A DNA stretch of 40,470 nt, taken from assembly GCA_030654075.1 (NCBI GenBank), contig JAURYB010000099.1:1-40470 (forward strand). Reading direction: 5' to 3'. The position numbers and the translations under genes are program-made. The notes under the pieces are model-generated. The model was not told the origin of the DNA. It saw only the letters and a program-made list of their open reading frames with translations, and made no database searches. This stretch comes from Bacteroidales bacterium (lineage in GTDB: Bacteria; Bacteroidota; Bacteroidia; Bacteroidales; UBA4417). This document shows positions 24,663 through 33,627 of this stretch, in pieces. Each line of letters starts with the position of its first letter. The stretch's first letter is position 1.

Positions 24663-26609
24663 ATGACAGAACTGCTTAATAAACTTGAAAATAAAAATAT
24701 CCATCTCCCCGAAAATATTATTCAACTGCTTAGTGAATGCAAGAGTTTTACAGTTTTTTCAACAACGGATGAACTCGCCATCGCCGCCTTGGGAGGCAGC
24801 GAGAACACTACGTATGAGGTTACCTATGACATTCCCGGCAAAGGCCTGATTACTGAAGCCATCATTCATAAAGTAAAAAACGGGGTTTCGGCAAATTTCA
24901 CTGACCCTTACATGAGACGCCGTGATCCTCAAACCATGGCAATTGCGGATATTAAGCCCACTGACAAAGTACGGTTTTTCGATAAATTCGGGTATGATTT
25001 TTCTGTTTTGCAGAATGAAACCTACCAATGGCTTAAGGAACAGGAACTGGCTGTTTTCTTTTATTTTGCCGGCCGTGAAGGGATTGGAGCCGGTGGAGTG
25101 GCAATTGTGCCGATGAACGCTGCATTTTTTGCCCAGGCCCTGGCTATGCTTCAACAAATGATAAGTGTTGAGAATCTGCCTGAAAATTTCGAGATTGAAA
25201 GCGCTCTGCTTGTAGCACCTACTTTCAGGCATACCCATTTTGCCGGCAAGCAGATTGTGGTTCATAATCGTACCGACAAGGTTCATGAGGTTTATTGCTA
25301 TAACTTGTATCCAGGTCCGAGCGCGAAAAAAGGTCTTTACGGCGTATTGCTTGATAAAGGTGAAAAAGAAGGCTGGATCACAGCGCACTGCTCGGCGGTG
25401 CAGGTGGCAAGTCCTTACGACAATATCACAACTTTTATGCACGAAGGCGCCAGCGGAGGCGGTAAAAGTGAGCTTCTTGGCCACATAGTCCGCGACCGAA
25501 CAGGACAAGTGCTTATAGGTGAAAACAAAATAACCGGCGAACAACGGCTTATTTCTATTCCGTTGTTTTGCACTTTTGCCCCTGTAGCCGACGATATGGC
25601 TCTTTGCCATCCTTCCATCCAGAAGAATAATGGCAAACTCGTTATCCTTGACGGCGAAAACTCCTGGTTTATCAGGGTCGACAGCGTGAACGACTATGGC
25701 GATGATCCATTCCTTGAAAAATTATCCATAAAAGTTAAGAAACCGCTTTTATTCCTCAATATTGAAACCAAACCTGAATGTACAGCTTTGATATGGGATC
25801 ATATCGAAGATGCTCCCGGTAAAAAATGTCCGAATCCACGTATCATTGTTCCACGCGAAATAGTACCCGATATTGTAAACGGGCCGGTTTCAGTTGATGT
25901 AAGGAGTTTTGGTGTGCGCACACCGCCATGTTCTTTGGAAGATCCATCTTACGGAATTATTGGCATGTTCCATATTCTTCCACCGGCACTGGCCTGGTTA
26001 TGGCGCTTGGTTGCTCCGCGCGGATACGCAAATCCCAGCATTATCAGTACAGGCAATATGGAAAGCGAAGGCGTTGGCTCCTACTGGCCCTTTGCCACCG
26101 GTGAGCTAATTCCACATGCCAATATGTTACTTGAGCAACTGATTCAGACACCACGCACCAGGTATACGCTTACTCCTAACCAACACATAGGCGTATGGAA
26201 AGTGGGATTTAAACCACAGCTCCTGATGCGCGAATACCTCACCCGCCGCGGAAACGCAAAACTCCGCGGCGATCAATACCAGCCCGCGCGTTCGCCCTTG
26301 CTGGGATATGAGTTAAATTACCTCACTATTGAAGGCGCAAAAATCCCTTCCCGTTTCCTGAAAGTATACAAACAGCCGGAAGTTGGTTTGGAAGGTTACG
26401 ATAAAGGCGCTGAAATCCTTTTCGATTTCTTCAAAACTGAATTGGCTAAATACAATAAGGCACCTTTGTCCGAAACCGGTAAAAGAATTATCGATGCCTG
26501 CCTCTCAAAAGCTACCGTTCAGGACTACCTGGATATAATCCCTATGGATTACCAGTATTCATTTCTGAAAGAAGGAGAAGTGCAAAGCGATTATTCGAAC
26601 GGGATATAA
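24663..26609 (+). CDS. DUF4914-type protein with PEPCK-like P-loop
   Basis: 648-aa cytosolic protein with no signal or membrane segment. The clearest motif is GASGGGKSE at 262-270, which has the form of the kinase-1a loop (GxSGxGKT) of phosphoenolpyruvate carboxykinases. It is followed by CHPSIQKNNGKLVILDGENSWF, a plausible kinase-2/metal region. The whole resembles the Bacteroidota family catalogued as DUF4914, recalled rather than searched. Classical PEPCK motifs around the substrate site could not be identified, so catalysis of oxaloacetate to PEP is not claimed. Nucleotide binding is likely. The transcript has its own promoter and ends at the hairpin at 26701. Confidence 0.72.
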   Translation: MTELLNKLENKNIHLPENIIQLLSECKSFTVFSTTDELAIAALGGSENTTYEVTYDIPGKGLITEAIIHKVKNGVSANFTDPYMRRRDPQTMAIADIKPTDKVRFFDKFGYDFSVLQNETYQWLKEQELAVFFYFAGREGIGAGGVAIVPMNAAFFAQALAMLQQMISVENLPENFEIESALLVAPTFRHTHFAGKQIVVHNRTDKVHEVYCYNLYPGPSAKKGLYGVLLDKGEKEGWITAHCSAVQVASPYDNITTFMHEGASGGGKSELLGHIVRDRTGQVLIGENKITGEQRLISIPLFCTFAPVADDMALCHPSIQKNNGKLVILDGENSWFIRVDSVNDYGDDPFLEKLSIKVKKPLLFLNIETKPECTALIWDHIEDAPGKKCPNPRIIVPREIVPDIVNGPVSVDVRSFGVRTPPCSLEDPSYGIIGMFHILPPALAWLWRLVAPRGYANPSIISTGNMESEGVGSYWPFATGELIPHANMLLEQLIQTPRTRYTLTPNQHIGVWKVGFKPQLLMREYLTRRGNAKLRGDQYQPARSPLLGYELNYLTIEGAKIPSRFLKVYKQPEVGLEGYDKGAEILFDFFKTELAKYNKAPLSETGKRIIDACLSKATVQDYLDIIPMDYQYSFLKEGEVQSDYSNGI

Positions 26610-26700
26610 ATAGTTTGATACTTTATTAATACCGAGTAACAGGGAAAAAGGATCTGGAATAAAAATCAGATTTTCAAACCGCTTTTTTACCTAAAAGGAG

Positions 26701-26735
26701 AAAGAGGCTGTCTCAGAAGTGAGATGGCCTCTTTT
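26701..26735 (+). terminator. Terminator hairpin after the DUF4914-type gene
   Basis: AAAGAGGC...TCTCA and TGAGA...GCCTCTTTT form a stem of about 15 bp with a GAAG loop and trailing T residues. It may serve hicAB on the other strand as well. Confidence 0.75.
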
Positions 26736-26770
26736 AGTTTGAAAATAGTTTTAAATCCGCAGGAATGATC

Positions 26771-27163
26771 TTACAGCAAAAATTGAATTTCTGATAATTC
26801 ACGTCCTATCTGCTGAACACCTTTCAGAATGCGTTTCCGCTGTATAGCTGACGGCTTTTTACTTCCACTAATATACTGAGCCAATAAACTTTGGTTCATT
26901 CCGATCCGGGCTGAAAGTGCTTTGGCATTGATCACTTTATAGAAGTCGAAAAAACTCTGAATATCCAGAGTTAATTTTATTTCATCTATGGTATAAACAA
27001 AGTTAAGATCCGCAAAAGCAAGGTTAACTGCATCCAGGATATTTATTTTAAGTTCCTCAAATGTTTCACCTTCAGTAAATAAATGCCTGTCGCCATTGGT
27101 AGCAGTGGCACTGTACCCGGCATCTTCTTTAATGACAGTCATTGTTATTTGTGGTTTTTTCAT
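26771..27163 (-). CDS. hicB: HicB-type antitoxin with helix-turn-helix
   Basis: 130 aa. The N-terminal part (MTVIKEDAGYSATATNGDRHLFTEGETFEELKINI) is the degraded RNase-H-like HicB fold. The C-terminal part (about 75-120, NAKALSARIGMNQSLLAQYISGSKKPS) is an XRE/Cro-type DNA-binding domain. It neutralises the HicA toxin and probably represses its own promoter. Its ATG overlaps the hicA stop by 4 nt (ATGA), so translation is coupled. The likely operator is the inverted repeat at 27375-27427. Confidence 0.88.
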   Translation of the reverse strand: MKKPQITMTVIKEDAGYSATATNGDRHLFTEGETFEELKINILDAVNLAFADLNFVYTIDEIKLTLDIQSFFDFYKVINAKALSARIGMNQSLLAQYISGSKKPSAIQRKRILKGVQQIGRELSEIQFLL

Positions 27164-27357
27164 CTCTTACCGGTTTTAATTTCAGCTTGTTTTAGCAATG
27201 CTGTAAGCAATCCTTTTTTTACTTCTTTCGAATTGTGATTTGGAACAGTCAACTGTTCGGGCTTATCAGCATGTTTCATAATAACATGGCTACCAGATTG
27301 CCTGATAATAAACCAACCGTCTTTAGTCAGTAATCTGAAAAGCTCACTGTATTTCAT
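27160..27357 (-). CDS. hicA: HicA-type mRNA interferase toxin
   Basis: 65-aa dsRBD-fold toxin that cleaves mRNA. KDGWFIIRQSGSHVIMKH contains the conserved Gly22-Ser23-His24, with His24 the catalytic residue, and TVPNHNSKEVKKGLLTALLKQA is the typical C-terminal half. It is intact and of normal length. Order hicA-hicB on the minus strand, with the 3' end of the tRNA-Pro gene pointing toward the module. Confidence 0.92.
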   Translation of the reverse strand: MKYSELFRLLTKDGWFIIRQSGSHVIMKHADKPEQLTVPNHNSKEVKKGLLTALLKQAEIKTGKR

Positions 27358-27362
27358 ACTTA

Positions 27363-27370
27363 CAAAAGTA
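27363..27370 (-). promoter_or_regulatory. -7 element of the hicAB promoter
   Basis: TACTTTTG on the minus strand, 5 nt upstream of the hicA ATG. The transcript would therefore be leaderless or nearly so. Confidence 0.5.
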
Positions 27371-27374
27371 ATAT

Positions 27375-27427
27375 ATTTATTACCTGTTTTTGATTTAATT
27401 ATAAAAACTCCAAAACAGGTAATAAAT
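27375..27427. promoter_or_regulatory. 16-bp perfect inverted repeat, candidate HicB operator
   Basis: ATTTATTACCTGTTTT at 27375-27390 and its exact complement AAAACAGGTAATAAAT at 27412-27427 are 21 bp apart. One arm lies between the -7 element and the expected -33 position of the hicAB promoter, where a repressor would block polymerase. The spacing, about 3.5 helical turns centre to centre, would suit two dimers or a looped tetramer. Confidence 0.65.
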
Positions 27428-27478
27428 TACTTAACCAGACAAGTTTATTAATTTGTATATACTTTGGTGTATACCTAA

Positions 27479-27513
27479 AGAAAAAAGGCTTTCAGGAAAA
27501 TTCTGAAAGCCTT
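27479..27513 (-). terminator. Terminator of tRNA-Pro
   Basis: Perfect 11-bp stem (AAGGCTTTCAG at 27485-27495 and CTGAAAGCCTT at 27503-27513, 7-nt loop). Six T residues follow on the minus strand. It begins 12 nt after the tRNA 3' end. Confidence 0.92.
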
Positions 27514-27524
27514 GGTATTACTAG

Positions 27525-27598
27525 TCGGAGTGGTCAGACTCGAACTGACGACCACTTGCACCCCATGCAAGTACGCTAGCCAACTGCGCCACACCCCG
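27525..27598 (-). tRNA. tRNA-Pro, anticodon GGG
   Basis: 74-nt cloverleaf on the minus strand. Acceptor CGGGGTG/CACTCCG has one G-U pair and discriminator A. D-arm is GCGC/GCGT. The anticodon stem CTTGC/GCAAG has loop ATGGGGT, so the anticodon is GGG. T-arm is GTCAG/CTGAC with loop TTCGAGT. CCA is not encoded. Confidence 0.96.
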
Positions 27599-27746
27599 AT
27601 CAATGCGAGTGCAAAAGTACGTATTTTCCTTTTCAAAATTTAACCTTGCGATATTTTCTTTATAAAAGATAATCACTCAACGGTCCATTATAACACGATT
27701 GTTTAATATCCCTGAAGACAATTTAATTTACATAATCATTTGTTCT

Positions 27747-27754
27747 TATCTTTG
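27747..27754 (+). promoter_or_regulatory. -7 element of the deoD promoter
   Basis: TATCTTTG followed by CACCC, 21 nt upstream of the deoD ATG. The same core sequence and flank occur at the purL promoter. Confidence 0.7.
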
Positions 27755-27774
27755 CACCCTTATTTTCAAATAGA

Positions 27775-28479
27775 ATGAGTATACATATTGAAGCAAAACA
27801 AGGCGAAATAGCTGATTTCGTGTTACTTCCGGGCGATCCTTTACGCGCTAAGCATATTGCCGAAACATTATTAACCGACGCTGTGTGCTATAACAATGTA
27901 CGCGGCATGCTGGGCTATACCGGTTTTTACAACGGGAAACGCGTTTCGGTTCAGGGAACAGGGATGGGACTGCCATCGCATATGATTTATGCCAGTGAAC
28001 TTATAAATGACTACCAGGTGAAAACGCTTGTACGCATCGGAACATGCGGAGGCCTGCTCGAAGAAGTAAAATTACGCGATGTCGTTATGGCAATCAGCGC
28101 TTCTACCGATTCATCTTCCGTAGGCAGGCATTTCCCGGGAATGACCTTTGCCCCTACCGCAAGTTACCGGCTGGTGCAACTGGCTTCGGCTAATGCCGCA
28201 AAAATGAATATGCCCTTAAAAGCCGGGAATATACTTTCCTCCGATCTTTTCTATCATTTTCCTGAAGAAGGCGATGCCTACGAACTATGGCGAAACTACG
28301 GAACACTGGCTGTTGAAATGGAATCTGCCGGACTGTATCTGCTTGCGGCACGCCTTGGAGTTGAGGCACTGGCATTGCTAACTGTAAGTGACCACATACT
28401 TACCGGCGAGCATGTGAGTGCTGAGGAGAGACAACTTAATTTTACAAATATGACTAAGCTGGCGCTTTCGCTGGCTTAA
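27775..28479 (+). CDS. deoD: Purine-nucleoside phosphorylase, hexameric type
   Basis: Cleaves purine (deoxy)nucleosides with phosphate to free base and (deoxy)ribose 1-phosphate. 234 aa with all family signatures: [14 protein letters not shown] at 17-30 (phosphate site), [24 protein letters not shown], the purine/ribose site VEMESAGLY and the catalytic Asp in [11 protein letters not shown]. Full length, start unambiguous. Together with amn and the deoxynucleoside kinase it completes a purine salvage theme, although the genes are not linked in one operon. Confidence 0.96.
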   Translation: MSIHIEAKQGEIADFVLLPGDPLRAKHIAETLLTDAVCYNNVRGMLGYTGFYNGKRVSVQGTGMGLPSHMIYASELINDYQVKTLVRIGTCGGLLEEVKLRDVVMAISASTDSSSVGRHFPGMTFAPTASYRLVQLASANAAKMNMPLKAGNILSSDLFYHFPEEGDAYELWRNYGTLAVEMESAGLYLLAARLGVEALALLTVSDHILTGEHVSAEERQLNFTNMTKLALSLA

Positions 28480-28487
28480 AATATTTA

Positions 28488-28567
28488 CGATTTACGAAGT
28501 ACGATTTACGATTTCAAAAAAGCTTCTGCTTCACTTGTAATCTTCCCCAATCGTACTTCGTAAATCG
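28488..28567. repeat. Inverted repeat with 19-bp perfect arms
   Basis: CGATTTACGAAGTACGATT at 28488-28506 is the exact complement of AATCGTACTTCGTAAATCG at 28549-28567, around a 42-nt centre. TTTACGAT-like copies extend both arms. It lies between deoD and the SMR gene and could stop or attenuate transcription, but has no T-tract. Confidence 0.85.
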
Positions 28568-28598
28568 CAAATCGCAAATTTCAACCAACCTCACCTTT

Positions 28599-28916
28599 AT
28601 GCCCTGGTTTATCCTCTTTATTGCCGGCCTGTTCGAAGTAGTTTGGGCTGTTGGCATTAAATACACAGAGGGGTGGACCAGACTATGGCCTTCGTTGTTT
28701 ACTGTATTTGCAATGATAGCATCATTTTACTTGCTTTCGATGGCATTGAAACATATACCTATGGGTAGTGCTTATGCTGTATGGACAGGAATCGGCACCA
28801 TTGGAACCGTTATTTACGGTATCATTTTCTTTAAAGAGCCTACTGATATTCTTCGAATCGTTTGTATCATGCTTATTATTGGCGGTATTATTGGACTGCG
28901 GATAATGGCAAAATAA
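28599..28916 (+). CDS. SMR-family exporter, Gdx/SugE subtype
   Basis: 105-aa protein with four transmembrane helices. Glu13 ([22 protein letters not shown]) is the conserved proton/substrate-coupling residue. The [10 protein letters not shown] and [14 protein letters not shown] segments are those of the SugE/Gdx branch, whose characterised members export guanidinium, rather than the EmrE branch. No guanidine riboswitch fold was recognised upstream, where the 28488 repeat lies. It may be co-transcribed with the SDR gene 47 bp downstream. Confidence 0.9.
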   Translation: MPWFILFIAGLFEVVWAVGIKYTEGWTRLWPSLFTVFAMIASFYLLSMALKHIPMGSAYAVWTGIGTIGTVIYGIIFFKEPTDILRIVCIMLIIGGIIGLRIMAK

Positions 28917-28963
28917 GAGTTTTTATATAACAGGAAGAACCTCCGGAAAAAATCTAAACGTTT

Positions 28964-29725
28964 ATGCAAAAGACAATTTTTATTACCGGCGCTACCAGCG
29001 GATTCGGGAAAGCTTGCGCGCACGCCTTTGCCAGTGAGAATCACCGGTTAATACTTACCGGCCGGAGAGCAGAGCGGCTAAAAGCAGAATCATCAATCCT
29101 GAAAGAAAAATATAACATTGAAGTACTGACATTAAATTTCGATGTCCGCGACCGCGATGCTGTGAAACAGGCCGTTGACAGCATCCCGGCTAAGTGGAGG
29201 AATATTGATATCCTGGTAAACAATGCCGGGCTTGCTGCCGGAAGCGATCTATTACAGGATGGCAATATGGATGATTGGGAAATTATGATCGATACTAATA
29301 TTAAAGGCTTACTGTTTGTCACAAAGAACATTTTCCCGCTTTTGCTTCAAAGCACATGTCCGCACATTGTTAATATAGGTTCCATTGCCGGCAAGGAAGT
29401 TTATGCCAAAGGAAATGTTTATTGCGCTACCAAATTTGCTGTGGATGCCCTTACACGTGCCATGCGCATTGATATGCTGGCTCATGGGATTAAAGTATCG
29501 CAGGTAGCTCCCGGTGCGGCTGAAACCGAATTCTCGGAAGTACGTTTCAAGGGCGATAAGGCGGCCGTTGCTAATGTTTACAAAGGATTTACGCCCCTTC
29601 AAGCGGAAGATATTGCCAGTGCTGTTATCTGGATCACCGGTTTGCCGGCACATGTTACTATAAATGACCTGGTTATTATGCCTACGGCCCAGGCAAGTCC
29701 GGGTTATGTGCATAAAGTCCTCTGA
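28964..29725 (+). CDS. Short-chain dehydrogenase/reductase, YdfG-like
   Basis: 253-aa classical SDR. The cofactor motif TGATSGFG is at 8-15. Arg34-Arg35 (TGRRAERL) at the end of the second strand favours NADP(H) over NAD(H). NNAG is at 86-89, and the catalytic Ser140, Tyr153 and Lys157 are present (GSIAGKE, YCATK). It resembles the YdfG group of 3-hydroxy-acid/L-allo-threonine dehydrogenases; the substrate is an inference. Confidence 0.9.
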   Translation: MQKTIFITGATSGFGKACAHAFASENHRLILTGRRAERLKAESSILKEKYNIEVLTLNFDVRDRDAVKQAVDSIPAKWRNIDILVNNAGLAAGSDLLQDGNMDDWEIMIDTNIKGLLFVTKNIFPLLLQSTCPHIVNIGSIAGKEVYAKGNVYCATKFAVDALTRAMRIDMLAHGIKVSQVAPGAAETEFSEVRFKGDKAAVANVYKGFTPLQAEDIASAVIWITGLPAHVTINDLVIMPTAQASPGYVHKVL

Positions 29726-29867
29726 GTCTGATCATTTCAATAACATCATTTTTTGCTTTCTTTTCGCAATTAAATATGCATTGTTCATAAGTTCTTGCAT
29801 TTGAATGATAATTCATATTTAAAATTTTGACTATCTTTACAAGCTATCCTAAACTCAAAGTAACTAT

Positions 29868-31634
29868 ATGCAAGACGTTACACGCTTATTTGACCTACTG
29901 CCTCATTATGCTGAATCCTTTAAACCCAAGGATGATGTGCTGGCGGGCAAGGACAATGGTCAGTGGGTAAAATACTCCATCAAAGACTATATATCACATG
30001 CTGACAATATCAGCTATGGATTGCTCAAATTAGGAATTAAACCTGGCGATAATATAGCTACCATCTCAGGAAGCCGTCCTGAATGGAACCTGGTTGATAT
30101 GGGAATACAACAGGTCGGAGCAATACATGTTCCTATTTATCCGACTATCAGCGAAAGTGATTACAAATACATCCTTGAGCACGCGGAAGTGAAGGTTATT
30201 TTTATAACCGGGCGTGAAATATACCGCAAGATAGAACATCTTGTTGGTGATATAAAAGGCTTGCTGGGAGTTTTTTCGTTTAAAGAAACTGATGGTGTCC
30301 AGCTCCTGGATGAGCTCATTTTATCAGGAAAAGAAAATGCGCAACCAGAGCATATAAACCAAATTAAAGATTCTATTAAACCTGATGACCTGGCAACCAT
30401 CATTTACACATCAGGTACTACCGGAAATCCGAAAGGCGTGATGCTTTCGCACGAAAATATAATTTCAAATTTCAAAGCGGTAAAAGATATTCCTCCTATG
30501 GGAGAAGAAGGTCGGGCACTTAGCTACCTTCCACTCTGCCATGTATATGAACGCATGTTGGTATACATGTACCAATACCTTGGAATTTCGGTGTATTATG
30601 CTGAAAATCCGGCTACTGTTGGCGAAAATATGCGGGAAGTAAAACCGGATATTCTGAGTACTGTACCACGTTTGCTCGAAAAAGTATATGAGAGAATCAT
30701 TAATTCCGGGCGTAAACTTACCGGGGTTAAAAAAATGATTTTCTTTTGGGCGGTTAACGTCGGTATGCATTACGAATTGAATGGCACGAAGGGCCCTTAT
30801 TATACATTGAAATTGAAAATTGCCAGGAAATTAGTCTTCAGCAAGTGGCAGGAAGCCCTTGGCGGCAAACTTAAAGTTATTGTAAGTGGCGGAGCAGCCT
30901 TGCAACCCAGACTGGCACATGTTTTCTGGGCAGCCGGAATTCCTGTCCTCGAAGGGTATGGGCTTACTGAGACTTCGCCCGTTATTGCCGTAAATAATTT
31001 TGAAAAAAACGGGGTGAAGTTTGGCACCGTAGGTCCGGTATTAAAAAACACTACGGTTAAAATTGCCGAGGACCATGAAATTCTCTGTAAAGGTCCCGGC
31101 CTGATGCAGGGATATTATAAAGAGCCGGAGCTTACCGCCAATGCTATCGACATAGAGGGTTGGTTTCACACAGGTGACCTGGGACGAATGGAACCGGAAG
31201 GACACCTCAAAATAACCGGTAGAAAAAAGGAAATTTTTAAAACTTCATTCGGAAAATACGTGAGCCCCGAAATGGTGGAAAACAACCTCAAAGAGTCCGA
31301 ATTTATTGATGCGCTTATGGTTGTTGGTGAAAACCAGAAATATGCCGCTGCAATCGTTGTCCCCGATTTTGTACATCTGCGTTCCTGGTGCCAGATTAAG
31401 GGCATTCCCTATACGTCAAATGCTGAAATGGTCGCGTTGGAACGCATTCAAAAAAGATTTCATAAAGAAATTCACAAATACAACAAGCACCTTGGAGCTA
31501 CTGAACAGATTAAAGCTTTTGAATTGCTGCATACCGAATGGACCGTTGATTCGGGCGAACTCACGGCAACGCTTAAACTTCGCAGGTCGTTAATAAGCGA
31601 AAGGTACAAATCCTCTATTGAGAAACTCTTTTAA
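29868..31634 (+). CDS. Long-chain acyl-CoA synthetase, copy 1
   Basis: 588-aa AMP-forming enzyme activating fatty acids to acyl-CoA. The P-loop-like motif YTSGTTGNPKG is at 180-190. GYGLTETSP, GWFHTGDLG and the hinge-region GRKKEIFKTSFGKY follow in order. SGELTATLKLRR near the C-terminus carries the expected catalytic Lys. Length and the N-terminal VTRLFDLLPHYAE fit the long-chain group of Bacteroidota. TATCTTTA at 29832-29839, one mismatch from the -7 consensus, is a possible promoter. The gene is followed 126 bp later by a paralogue in the same orientation. Confidence 0.93.
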   Translation: MQDVTRLFDLLPHYAESFKPKDDVLAGKDNGQWVKYSIKDYISHADNISYGLLKLGIKPGDNIATISGSRPEWNLVDMGIQQVGAIHVPIYPTISESDYKYILEHAEVKVIFITGREIYRKIEHLVGDIKGLLGVFSFKETDGVQLLDELILSGKENAQPEHINQIKDSIKPDDLATIIYTSGTTGNPKGVMLSHENIISNFKAVKDIPPMGEEGRALSYLPLCHVYERMLVYMYQYLGISVYYAENPATVGENMREVKPDILSTVPRLLEKVYERIINSGRKLTGVKKMIFFWAVNVGMHYELNGTKGPYYTLKLKIARKLVFSKWQEALGGKLKVIVSGGAALQPRLAHVFWAAGIPVLEGYGLTETSPVIAVNNFEKNGVKFGTVGPVLKNTTVKIAEDHEILCKGPGLMQGYYKEPELTANAIDIEGWFHTGDLGRMEPEGHLKITGRKKEIFKTSFGKYVSPEMVENNLKESEFIDALMVVGENQKYAAAIVVPDFVHLRSWCQIKGIPYTSNAEMVALERIQKRFHKEIHKYNKHLGATEQIKAFELLHTEWTVDSGELTATLKLRRSLISERYKSSIEKLF

Positions 31635-31680
31635 CCCGGATAAAAATCATACTATTTAATATTATTTCCTGAAGTAATTT

Positions 31681-31706
31681 TGGCATACCATTAAAACATC
31701 ATGCCA
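31681..31706 (+). terminator. Weak hairpin between the two acyl-CoA synthetases
   Basis: TGGCAT at 31681-31686 and ATGCCA at 31701-31706 with a 14-nt loop, followed by TTTTGTTT. At best a weak terminator or attenuator. Confidence 0.35.
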
Positions 31707-31760
31707 TTTTGTTTGGCTTGGTAGCAGTTCTAAATATGTAATATTTTAAAAGTTAGACCG

Positions 31761-33536
31761 ATGGACGGAGTTACCCGCATTTTCGATCTGCTTCAGGTTG
31801 CCAGACATCTCCATCCAGGAGGTGAGCCTGTATTGTATGGGAAGAAAAACGGCGAGGTTTTCGCTGTTGACAGTCACACCTACCATCGGAACAGCCATAT
31901 TCTTGCCCACGCATTACTCGATTCCGGAATTAAAAAGGGCGACAGGGTAGCAACTATAATAAATAACCGGCCTGAATGGAATTATTTCGATATGGCTATA
32001 AGCCTGATTGGCGCTGTCCAGGTACCCGTGTATCCAACTGTGAGTGAAGCGCATATCAGCCTTATCTTTAACGATGCAGCCATCTCAGGACTTATTGTAA
32101 ATAATACTTCGGTATGGGAAAAGACTAAACATATTGCATCCGGAATTGCATCTTTGAAGTTGGTAATTTCTATTGATTCTACGAGTGGAATAACTGGTAT
32201 GGCTGACCTCATACTGAAGTATGAGCAATATTACCCTGAAAAGGAAATTCAGGAAATAGCGCGCAACATCCAGGCGAAGGATCTTTTTTCAATTATATAT
32301 ACGTCAGGAACAACCGGAAGGCCAAAAGGAGTAATGCTTACGCACGAAAACCTGGTGAGCAACTTTCTGGCCATCTCCGAAATCCTGAAACAACAACCTG
32401 CTCACAGGGCAGTCAGCGTACTGCCCTTATGCCATATTTACGAACGCATTCTTAATTATACGTATCAAAATTGTGGTACATCCATCTGGTACATCGATGG
32501 CTTTGACAAATTACGCGAAGATCTGGCAGAAGCCAAACCCGAAATCTTCTGCGCTGTACCACGGATAATGGAAAAACTTTATGATGCCATCCTTTCCAAG
32601 GGTCGTGATTTAAAGGGAATTAAGAAACTGATTTTTTACAAAGCAATCGCCATTGGTCAACAATTTGAACCTGGACGGAAATTTTCGCCCTGGTACAACC
32701 TACAACTTGAGCTTGCCCAAAAATTGGTTTTCAAAAAATGGAAGGATGCACTTGGAGGAAATCTTGTTTCAATCGTTTCGGGCGGAGCCAGTCTGAATCC
32801 AAGGATATCCCGCACGCTATGGGCAGCAGGTTTTAAAATCATGGAAGGGTATGGCCTGACTGAGACTTCGCCGGTTGTAGCCGTCAGTAATTTCCTGGAA
32901 GGCGGTGTAAAAATAGGCACTGTTGGCCCTGTTTTGCCTGGTGTTGATATAAAATTTGCAGAAGATGGAGAAATCCTGGTCCGTGGTCCGAATGTAATGT
33001 CAGGCTACTACAACCGGCCTGACCGTACTGCCGAGGTTATTGATACCGAAGGTTGGTTTCACACGGGAGATATCGGCCATTTGGTTGACAATAAGTTTTT
33101 GCAGATTACCGACAGGAAAAAGGAGATTTTTAAAACCTCAGGAGGAAAATACATTGCGCCCCAGGTACTGGAGAACCGCTTTAAAGAATCAGCTTTTATA
33201 GACCATATCCTGGTAATCGGTGAAAACAGGAAACATCCTTCCGCCATTATAGTTCCGGCGTTTGAATATCTCAAAGGCTGGTGCAGGGTGAAAGAAATTC
33301 CCTATTATTCAGATGATGAGATAATCTGCCATTCCCGTGTAATAAGCCGCATTGAAGAAGAAATCTATGAAATCAACCAGCATTTCGGGCACCACGAACA
33401 GATAAAGAAATGGGAGATCATTTCCGATAAATGGACTGTTGAGTCGGGAGAGTTATCGCCAACGTTAAAACTCCGAAGGAAACACCTTACCGGGAAATAT
33501 GCCCGACTGATTGACGAAATGTACAAAAATCCTTGA
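31761..33536 (+). CDS. Long-chain acyl-CoA synthetase, copy 2
   Basis: 591-aa paralogue of the preceding gene. The opening (GVTRIFDLL) and the adenylate motif (YTSGTTGRPKG, again at 180-190) align without gaps through the first 200 residues by eye. GYGLTETSP, GWFHTGDIG, DRKKEIFKTSGGKY and SGELSPTLKLRR match the same motifs, including the catalytic Lys. The proteins differ between motifs, notably around residues 15-40 and 115-165, so the duplication is not recent and substrate range may differ. No clear -7 element lies directly upstream, so it may depend on the promoter of copy 1. Confidence 0.93.
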   Translation: MDGVTRIFDLLQVARHLHPGGEPVLYGKKNGEVFAVDSHTYHRNSHILAHALLDSGIKKGDRVATIINNRPEWNYFDMAISLIGAVQVPVYPTVSEAHISLIFNDAAISGLIVNNTSVWEKTKHIASGIASLKLVISIDSTSGITGMADLILKYEQYYPEKEIQEIARNIQAKDLFSIIYTSGTTGRPKGVMLTHENLVSNFLAISEILKQQPAHRAVSVLPLCHIYERILNYTYQNCGTSIWYIDGFDKLREDLAEAKPEIFCAVPRIMEKLYDAILSKGRDLKGIKKLIFYKAIAIGQQFEPGRKFSPWYNLQLELAQKLVFKKWKDALGGNLVSIVSGGASLNPRISRTLWAAGFKIMEGYGLTETSPVVAVSNFLEGGVKIGTVGPVLPGVDIKFAEDGEILVRGPNVMSGYYNRPDRTAEVIDTEGWFHTGDIGHLVDNKFLQITDRKKEIFKTSGGKYIAPQVLENRFKESAFIDHILVIGENRKHPSAIIVPAFEYLKGWCRVKEIPYYSDDEIICHSRVISRIEEEIYEINQHFGHHEQIKKWEIISDKWTVESGELSPTLKLRRKHLTGKYARLIDEMYKNP

Positions 33537-33627
33537 GGGATAGAATGGTGGATGTGTGATGTTGGAATAGTAAATGCGACATCTTGAATCACAATTCAAA
33601 AATCAAAAATCACGAATCAAAAATCAT
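33537..33627. other. AT-rich spacer with AATCAAAAATCA-like repeats
   Basis: Contains short direct repeats around 33591-33626 and no gene. Confidence 0.5.

Noticed and set aside
24759..25610. 283-codon minus-strand open frame
   Set aside because: It lies entirely inside the DUF4914-type gene, has no recognisable domain, and the plus-strand frame has the P-loop and a promoter.
26771..27598. Integrative element carrying hicAB at the tRNA-Pro 3' end
   Set aside because: The tRNA 3' end does face hicAB, but no direct repeat of its terminal sequence was found on the far side and no integrase is present.
28480..28598. Guanidine riboswitch before the SMR exporter
   Set aside because: The leader is occupied by a long inverted repeat shared in style with other intergenic repeats. 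No guanidine aptamer motif was recognised.
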